A stretch of 64,000 nucleotides of DNA from the NCBI RefSeq assembly GCF_006007965.1, contig NZ_CP040748.1, forward strand, positions 1,240,001 through 1,304,000, given 5' to 3'. The notes beneath the pieces are model-generated. The model ran no database searches, was not told the origin of the DNA, and worked only from the letters and a program-made list of their open reading frames with translations. Numbering within the stretch: position 1 is the stretch's first letter; each line of letters opens with the position of its first letter. Below are positions 58,926 through 64,000 of the stretch, one piece after another. The DNA is from Nocardioides jishulii. Lineage in GTDB: Bacteria; Actinomycetota; Actinomycetes; Propionibacteriales; Nocardioidaceae. The translations under genes and the position numbers were made by a program.

Positions 58926-59848
58926 GCGTGGCGCACGACGGGTTGACGGAGCGGTTGCTCGGCGCAGCCGACGACCTCTATGCGCTCGCCGTCACCGACT
59001 TCACGCTCGCGCGCGACGCCCTCGCCGCGTCGTTGAAGAGTGAGGACAAGGAGCTCGCCGCTGCGGTCAAGGCGCTTCGCAAGCCCACCGTCGCGGGCTG
59101 GGCGGTCAACCTCTTCGTACGCCGCGAGTCCGAGCAGGTCGACCAGCTGCTCGACCTCGGTGCCGCGCTCCGTGATGCGCAGAGCGCCCTCGACGGCGAG
59201 GAGCTGCGTGCTCTGAGCCGACAGCGACGCCAGGTGACCGCGGCGATGGCGACTCGCGCTCGTGCCGTCGCCGCCGACGAGGGCCAGCGGCTGACCCAGG
59301 CCGTCCTCGACCAGGTCGAGGCCACCTTCACCGCGGCGCTGCTCGACGAGGGGGCGGCCGTCGCCGTGCGCTCGGGGATGCTCGTCCAGGCCATCACGGT
59401 GACGGGCGTGGGACCCGCCGACCTCACCGGCGTGGTCGCCCTGCCGGACGCCCTCGGCTTCACCGCGCCGCCCCGCGAGGCCCCGGAGCGGGAGGAGGAA
59501 CCACGTCCCGTCCTGAGACTGGTGCCGGACCCGGAACGGCGTACGAAGGAGCGCCGCGCGGCCAAGGAGGAGGTCGCCGCCGCCGAGCGCGCCGTCACCC
59601 GGGCCGCCCGGGCCCAGCGCTCAGCACAGCGTCGCGTCGATGACCTCGAGGCCCGGCTGCTGCGCCTTCGGTCGGAGGCGGACGAGCTGCGGCGTCGGGT
59701 GGCCCAGCTCGAGGCGGAGGCCGAGGAGGTCGACGACGAGCTGGTCGAGGCCGAAAGCACCCGCGACGAGTTCGACGCGGAGCTCACCACGGCTGAGGAG
59801 GAGCGCGACGACGCCGCCGAGGCCTTGGCGCGTCTGGAGCGCGGCTGA
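58922..59848 (+). CDS. Uncharacterised coiled-coil protein
   Basis: A 308-residue soluble protein with no enzyme motif. The N-terminal half is helical and contains LRKPTVAGWAVNLFVRRESEQV (about 50-72), a segment I have seen in actinobacterial hypothetical proteins with no assigned role. The C-terminal third (about 205-308) is a long coiled coil rich in Glu, Ala and Arg (DDLEARLLRLRSEADELRRR). The GTG at 58922 overlaps the regulator stop, so it is co-translated with the regulator. Confidence 0.8.
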   Translation: MSVAHDGLTERLLGAADDLYALAVTDFTLARDALAASLKSEDKELAAAVKALRKPTVAGWAVNLFVRRESEQVDQLLDLGAALRDAQSALDGEELRALSRQRRQVTAAMATRARAVAADEGQRLTQAVLDQVEATFTAALLDEGAAVAVRSGMLVQAITVTGVGPADLTGVVALPDALGFTAPPREAPEREEEPRPVLRLVPDPERRTKERRAAKEEVAAAERAVTRAARAQRSAQRRVDDLEARLLRLRSEADELRRRVAQLEAEAEEVDDELVEAESTRDEFDAELTTAEEERDDAAEALARLERG

Positions 59849-59870
59849 GACCGCGAGGGCCGGATGGGCC

Positions 59871-61337
59871 TCAGGCCCAGCCCTTGGACCGCTCGACGGC
59901 CTCCTGCCACCGGGCGTACCGGGCGTCGGCGTCGCCCCGGTCGCCGGCGGGCTCGAAGCGCGCGTCCAGCTGCCACGTCTTCTTCAGGTCGTCGGTCGAG
60001 GACCACACGCCAGTGCCCAGCCCTGCCAGGAAGGCTGCGCCGAGGGCCGTGGTCTCGACGATGCGCGGGCGCTCCACCGGCACGTTGACCTGGTCGGCCT
60101 GCGCCTGGCAGAGGAGCCCGTTGGCGGCCGCGCCACCGTCGACCCTGATCGAGGCGAGGTCGGGCATGGTCTCCAGCACGTCGCGGACCTCGTAGGCGAT
60201 CGCCTCCAGGGTCGCGCGGACGACGTGGGCCCGGGTGGTGCCGCGGGTGATGCCGATCAGCAGGCCACGCGCGTGCGGGTCCCAGTGAGGCGCCCCGAGG
60301 CCGGTCAGGGCCGGGACGAAGACGACGCCGTCGGTGTCGTCGACGGTGCGTGCCACTGCCTCCGCCTCGGCGGCCGAGCCGATGATCTGCAGCCCGTCGC
60401 GCAACCACTGGACGGCCGCTCCGGTCACGAAGATCGCACCCTCGAGCGCGTACGTCGTCGTCCCCTCCGGAGAGCGCCACGCCGCCGTGGTCAGCAGGCC
60501 CGCCTCGGAGCGTACGGGCGTGGTCCCGGTGTTCGTGAGGATGAAGGAACCGGTCCCGTAGGTGCACTTGGTCTCGCCCTCCGCGAAGCAGGTCTGCCCG
60601 AAGAGGGCCGACTGCTGGTCGCCGGCGATGCCGGCGATCGGGAGGGTGAGTCCGCAGAAGGAGGCGGGGTCGGTGTCGTCGATGACGCCCCAGCTCGGCA
60701 CGATCTCGGGCAGCGCGTCGCGCGGAACCCCGAAGAGCTCGCACAGCTCGTCGGACCAGTCGCCGGCGTCCAGGTCGAAGAGGAGCGTGCGCGAGGCGTT
60801 GGAGACGTCGGTGACGTGCCAGGTGCCGCGGGTCATGCGGGCGACGAGGTAGGAGTCGACGGTGCCCACGGCGTAGCGACCCGACTCCACCAGCGCCCAG
60901 GTGTGCGGTTCGTTCTCCCGCAGCCACACGAGCTTGGTGCCGGAGAAGTAGGGGTCCAGGCGCAGGCCGGTGAGCTCGGTGACCCGCTGCTCGTGGCCCT
61001 CCTCGCGCATCCGGCTGCAGATGTCGGCGGTGCGACGGTCCTGCCACACGATGGCGCGGCGCGGGGAGCCGAGGGTCTCGCGGTCCCACAGCACGACGGT
61101 CTCGCGCTGGTTGGTGATCCCCAGGGCCGTGAGGTCGCTCGCGTCGACCTGCCCGAGCACCTCGCGGGTGGCGGCGAGCGTGGCCTGCCAGATCTCCTCG
61201 GGCGCGTGCTCGACCCATCCCGGCCGGGGGAAGTGCTGGGTGAACTCCTGGTAGCCCTTGGCCACGATGCTGCCGTCGGTGGCGACCACCACGGCGGTCA
61301 CGCCGGTCGTGCCTGCGTCGATCGCGAGAACGCTCAT
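59871..61337 (-). CDS. glpK: Glycerol kinase
   Basis: A 488-residue FGGY kinase phosphorylating glycerol to glycerol 3-phosphate. Signature blocks are AIDAGTTGVTAVV near the start, GITNQRETVVLWDRETL, the FGGY signature region TYGTGSFILTNTG, and the hinge GAPHWDPHARG with DGGAAANGLLCQ. The ATG at 61337 follows TAGGGT by seven bases. It supplies glycerol 3-phosphate, the acceptor that plsC later acylates. No glycerol facilitator is adjacent. Confidence 0.96.
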   Translation of the reverse strand: MSVLAIDAGTTGVTAVVVATDGSIVAKGYQEFTQHFPRPGWVEHAPEEIWQATLAATREVLGQVDASDLTALGITNQRETVVLWDRETLGSPRRAIVWQDRRTADICSRMREEGHEQRVTELTGLRLDPYFSGTKLVWLRENEPHTWALVESGRYAVGTVDSYLVARMTRGTWHVTDVSNASRTLLFDLDAGDWSDELCELFGVPRDALPEIVPSWGVIDDTDPASFCGLTLPIAGIAGDQQSALFGQTCFAEGETKCTYGTGSFILTNTGTTPVRSEAGLLTTAAWRSPEGTTTYALEGAIFVTGAAVQWLRDGLQIIGSAAEAEAVARTVDDTDGVVFVPALTGLGAPHWDPHARGLLIGITRGTTRAHVVRATLEAIAYEVRDVLETMPDLASIRVDGGAAANGLLCQAQADQVNVPVERPRIVETTALGAAFLAGLGTGVWSSTDDLKKTWQLDARFEPAGDRGDADARYARWQEAVERSKGWA

Positions 61338-61344
61338 GGGGGCG

Positions 61345-61350
61345 ACCCTA
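61345..61350 (-). promoter_or_regulatory. -10 hexamer for glpK
   Basis: TAGGGT on the minus strand, seven bases before the ATG at 61337. Confidence 0.5.
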
Positions 61351-61380
61351 GTGGGAGCGGCCGCGGCCGTGGCGCAGGCC

Positions 61381-62586
61381 TCAGGGAGTCGTCTGGCCGA
61401 TCTCGCGCAGCATCTCGGTGAACCACGGCTGGGTGGCGTCGAAGGGCTTGTGCCCGGCGATCCGCTCGAACTCGATCGCCCGCAGGACGTCGCCGCGCTC
61501 CTCGTCGTGACCGATGACGCCGGGCACCCCGTCGAGGGCGCTCTCCACGGCCAGCTCGCACATCTCACGCACCAGCGCCACGTCGGTCGCGTTGGCGGGT
61601 GCCGAGCGAGAGAAGTAGCCGGACTTCTGCACCATCTTCTTCTGGGCGCCGATCCGTTGGGCGAACTGCTTGGCGAAGTAGCGACCCGGGTTGATCGTGT
61701 CGAGCATGACGTGGCCGAAGGGGTCGCGCTTGACCGGCGTGCCGGCCTCCTCGAGCTCGCGGACGATGTCGGCGACGCCGGCTCCCTCGCTCAGGAAGAT
61801 GTTGACGCACCCGATCTCGTCCATGACGCCGCGGAGGCGGGTGGCCTCGGCCTCGATGTCGATCGGCACCTCGGGCACGTAGAGGCCGTGGATCGCCCAC
61901 CGCTCGGGAGTGAGCCCGATGCTGGGCAGCCACTCCTGCTCGCCGTGCCAGCGCATGTAGTCCCGTCCGGCCGCAGCGGTCAGCCACCCCGACCCGCGGC
62001 CCATGACCTCGTGGACGATGAGCATCCGCGGGTTGGCGCCGTGCTCGGCGAGAATGTTGCGCGCGAACAGCGCCGCCTGCTCGGCGGCCGTCTGGGCGCC
62101 GAGCGTCTGCTTGATCGGGACCACGTCGTTGTCGATGGTCTTGGGCAGTCCCACGACGGTGAGGTCGATCTGTTGACGGGCCAGGTGCGCGGCGAGGTCG
62201 GCGGCCGCGGTGTTGGTGTCGTCGCCGCCGATGGTGTGCAGCACCTCGACACCGTCGGCCACCAGTTGGCGGGCCGCCACGTCAAGGGCGGTCTCGTCCG
62301 GCCCGACGAGGCCACGGCGCCGGCAGTCCTCGTCGTTGGTCAGCTTGACCCGGCTGTTGCCGATCGGGCTGCCGCCGAAGCGGTGCAGCAGGGCGGCCCC
62401 GCGGCGGGCCGCGTCGTCGACGACGATGCTGTCGCCGCGCAGGAGACCTTCGTAGCCGTGTCGGTAGGCCACGATCTCGGTCTCGGGGGAGCGGCTCGTC
62501 CAGGTCTCGATCAGGGCGCCGACGGCCGAGGAGAGGCAGGGGGCGTATCCACCGGCGGTCAACAGGGCAACGCGTGTGGGGGCCAT
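61381..62586 (-). CDS. Pyrophosphate-type 6-phosphofructokinase
   Basis: A 401-residue PFKA-family enzyme. The phosphate-donor motif is TIGGDDTNTAA at about 118-128: the second Asp (123) replaces the Gly of ATP-dependent enzymes (GGDGS) and is the mark of pyrophosphate dependence. The catalytic PKTIDNDV is at 149-156, and MGRGSGWLTAAAG and the late block KSGYFSRSAPAN match PPi-PFK. Pyrophosphate use makes the step reversible. The ATG at 62586 follows TATCAT by six bases. It is separated from glpK by about 40 bases, so the two genes may be linked. Confidence 0.92.
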   Translation of the reverse strand: MAPTRVALLTAGGYAPCLSSAVGALIETWTSRSPETEIVAYRHGYEGLLRGDSIVVDDAARRGAALLHRFGGSPIGNSRVKLTNDEDCRRRGLVGPDETALDVAARQLVADGVEVLHTIGGDDTNTAAADLAAHLARQQIDLTVVGLPKTIDNDVVPIKQTLGAQTAAEQAALFARNILAEHGANPRMLIVHEVMGRGSGWLTAAAGRDYMRWHGEQEWLPSIGLTPERWAIHGLYVPEVPIDIEAEATRLRGVMDEIGCVNIFLSEGAGVADIVRELEEAGTPVKRDPFGHVMLDTINPGRYFAKQFAQRIGAQKKMVQKSGYFSRSAPANATDVALVREMCELAVESALDGVPGVIGHDEERGDVLRAIEFERIAGHKPFDATQPWFTEMLREIGQTTP

Positions 62587-62592
62587 AGGGCG

Positions 62593-62598
62593 ATGATA
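62593..62598 (-). promoter_or_regulatory. -10 hexamer for the phosphofructokinase gene
   Basis: TATCAT on the minus strand, six bases before the ATG at 62586. Confidence 0.45.
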
Positions 62599-62735
62599 GG
62601 CCGAGGGTCATGGTGGGGGAGCCCCGCGCGTGGCAACCGTCACCTCGTGCGGTGCTCCGGGCGGAGTGGGGCGTACGCCTGTCTCACCCAGCGACGAGAA
62701 CTGTGGGCGAGGCAGGGAAGCGCGCGGCGCGCACG

Positions 62736-62741
62736 TACCCT
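62736..62741 (+). promoter_or_regulatory. -10 hexamer for aroG
   Basis: TACCCT, six bases before the GTG at 62748. Confidence 0.5.
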
Positions 62742-62747
62742 TGGGAC

Positions 62748-64000
62748 GTGACCATCCCGAGCCTCGAAGAACTGAACGCCCTCGGCCGGGTCCAGCAGCC
62801 CACCTACCCGGACGCTGCTGCGCTCGACAGTGCGGTCGCCCGCCTGCGCAACTCGCCCCCGCTGGTCTTTGCCGGCGAGTGCGACGACCTCACGGAGAAG
62901 CTTGCCGCGGTCACCCGCGGCGAGGCCTTTCTGCTCCAGGGCGGTGACTGCGCGGAGACCTTTGACGGCGTGACGGCCGACAACGTGCGCAACAAGCTGC
63001 GCGTGCTGCTGCAGATGGCGGTCGTGCTCACGTATGCCGCCTCCGTGCCCGTGGTCAAGGTCGGACGTCTGGCTGGCCAGTACGCCAAGCCCCGCTCGTC
63101 CGACACCGAGACCCGTGACGGGGTCACGCTGCCGGCCTTCCGCGGTGACGCGGTCAACGGCTTCGACTTCACCCCCGAGGCCCGCATCCCCGACCCGCAA
63201 CGCCTGGTCGAGATGTACAACGCCTCCGCGGCCACGCTCAACCTGGTGCGCGCCTTCACGACCGGTGGTTACGCCGACCTGCGCCAGGTGCACGCCTGGA
63301 ACACGGACTTCGTCCGTGACTCCGTCGCGGGCCTGCGCTACGAGAAGGTCGCGAGCGAGATCGACCGCGCCCTCACCTTCATGCAGGCGATCGGCGCCGA
63401 CCCCGACGAGTTCCACCGGGTCGACTTCTACTCCAGCCACGAGGCCCTGCTTCTCGAGTACGAGCACTCCTTGACGCGCATCGACTCCCGCACCGACAAG
63501 CCGTACGACGTCTCGGCCCACATGGTCTGGATCGGCGAGCGCACCCGTCAGCTCGACGGTGCCCACGTCGAGCTGCTGAGCCGGATCAGCAACCCGATCG
63601 GCGTGAAGCTCGGCCCCACGACCACCGCCGACGACGCGCTGGCCCTGGCCGACAAGCTGAACCCCGACAACATCCCGGGCCGGCTCACCTTCATCACCCG
63701 CTTCGGCGCCCAGAAGATCCGCGACGGCCTGCCGACGCTGGTCGAGAAGGTCAAGGCCGCCGGCACCCAGGTGGCGTGGGTCTGCGACCCGATGCACGGC
63801 AACACGTTCGAGGCCTCCTCCGGCTACAAGACCCGTCGCTTCGACGACGTCATCGACGAGGTCCAGGGCTTCTTCGACGTGCACCGCTCGCTCGGCACCT
63901 GGCCCGGTGGCCTGCACGTCGAGCTCACCGGTGACGACGTCACCGAGTGCGTCGGTGGCGGCGAGCTGATCGACGAGGCCGGCCTCGCCAACCGTTACGA
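62748..64000 (+). CDS. aroG: Class II 3-deoxy-7-phosphoheptulonate synthase (partial)
   Basis: 417 codons are visible of a protein that is normally about 450-460 residues; it runs off the right edge. It condenses phosphoenolpyruvate with erythrose 4-phosphate, the first step of the shikimate pathway. Class II signature blocks are FLLQGGDCAETF (metal-binding Cys), KVGRLAGQYAKPRS, HMVWIGERTRQLDGAHVE, NPIGVKLGPTT and WVCDPMHGNT. In mycobacteria this enzyme partners a small chorismate mutase that is not in the window. It starts at a leaderless-type GTG. Confidence 0.97.
   Translation, partial: MTIPSLEELNALGRVQQPTYPDAAALDSAVARLRNSPPLVFAGECDDLTEKLAAVTRGEAFLLQGGDCAETFDGVTADNVRNKLRVLLQMAVVLTYAASVPVVKVGRLAGQYAKPRSSDTETRDGVTLPAFRGDAVNGFDFTPEARIPDPQRLVEMYNASAATLNLVRAFTTGGYADLRQVHAWNTDFVRDSVAGLRYEKVASEIDRALTFMQAIGADPDEFHRVDFYSSHEALLLEYEHSLTRIDSRTDKPYDVSAHMVWIGERTRQLDGAHVELLSRISNPIGVKLGPTTTADDALALADKLNPDNIPGRLTFITRFGAQKIRDGLPTLVEKVKAAGTQVAWVCDPMHGNTFEASSGYKTRRFDDVIDEVQGFFDVHRSLGTWPGGLHVELTGDDVTECVGGGELIDEAGLANRY

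Noticed and set aside
1..64000. CRISPR arrays, IS elements, integrase, prophage, tRNA or rRNA genes
   Set aside because: No regularly spaced repeats, transposase/integrase-like proteins, att-like repeats or recognisable tRNA arms were seen on either strand.

Overview
The window is high-GC DNA, densely coded, with most start/stop pairs overlapping as ATGA or GTGA. It encodes an actinobacterial bcc-aa3 respiratory supercomplex, a RipC-like NlpC/P60 peptidase, PspA with PspAA/PspAB and a class II DAHP synthase. Gene content and order match what I remember of the Mycobacterium tuberculosis Rv2178c-Rv2204c neighbourhood (aroG, plsC, ArsA-like ATPase, SRPBCC protein, fadD15, ripC, exonuclease/GIY-YIG protein, trpD, ctaE-qcrCAB, ctaC, adenosine-kinase-like PfkB protein, IscA). 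The Flp/Tad pilus locus and LtaS-like genes point to a Nocardioides-like member of the Propionibacteriales. The genus is an inference.

Layout: 1-3.0 kb, envelope-stress operon (pspA end, pspAA, htpX, pspAB, soluble histidine kinase). 3.1-9.7 kb, metabolism and Fe-S/sulfur genes (nadA, GNAT, glycerate kinase, iscA, PfkB kinase, tusA-like gene with a cysteine desulfurase). 9.8-18.8 kb, respiration: ctaC-ctaD-ctaF on +, and ctaE-qcrC-qcrA-qcrB on -, with an LLM oxidoreductase and a TPR protein between them. 18.9-20.4 kb, a degenerate receiver protein and trpD. 20.5-30.9 kb, two paralogous LtaS-like polymer synthases flanking a 1392-residue FN3/Ig secreted protein, an AsnC-ligand-domain protein and a GT-C-like membrane protein. 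30.9-32.7 kb, exonuclease/GIY-YIG fusion. 32.9-37.5 kb, a four-gene translationally coupled polyprenyl-glycosylation operon. 37.6-40.3 kb, small Cys-rich protein, RipC-like peptidase and a frameshifted M48 peptidase. 40.4-48.9 kb, a Flp/Tad pilus operon containing its own two-component system. 49.2-56.4 kb, lipid genes (fadD15, SRPBCC, ArsA-like ATPase, partner protein, ROK glucokinase, alpha/beta hydrolase, plsC). 56.4-59.8 kb, MacS/MacR-like two-component pair with a frameshifted flavin reductase between them and a coiled-coil protein. 59.9-64.0 kb, glpK, PPi-type phosphofructokinase and the start of aroG.

Functional themes: electron transfer from menaquinol to oxygen (qcr/cta), with Fe-S supply nearby; cell-envelope polymer synthesis and remodelling (LtaS-like pair, GT operon, RipC, PspA); surface pili under dedicated transcriptional control; phospholipid and acyl-CoA metabolism.

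Regulatory theme: many genes at the head of transcription units have a TANNNT or CANNNT hexamer ending 6-8 bases before the start codon and no Shine-Dalgarno sequence, the signature of leaderless actinobacterial mRNAs. These are listed individually. No tRNA, rRNA, CRISPR array, IS element or prophage was seen. No non-coding gap exceeds 300 bases; the longest is about 240 bases (48.9-49.2 kb).
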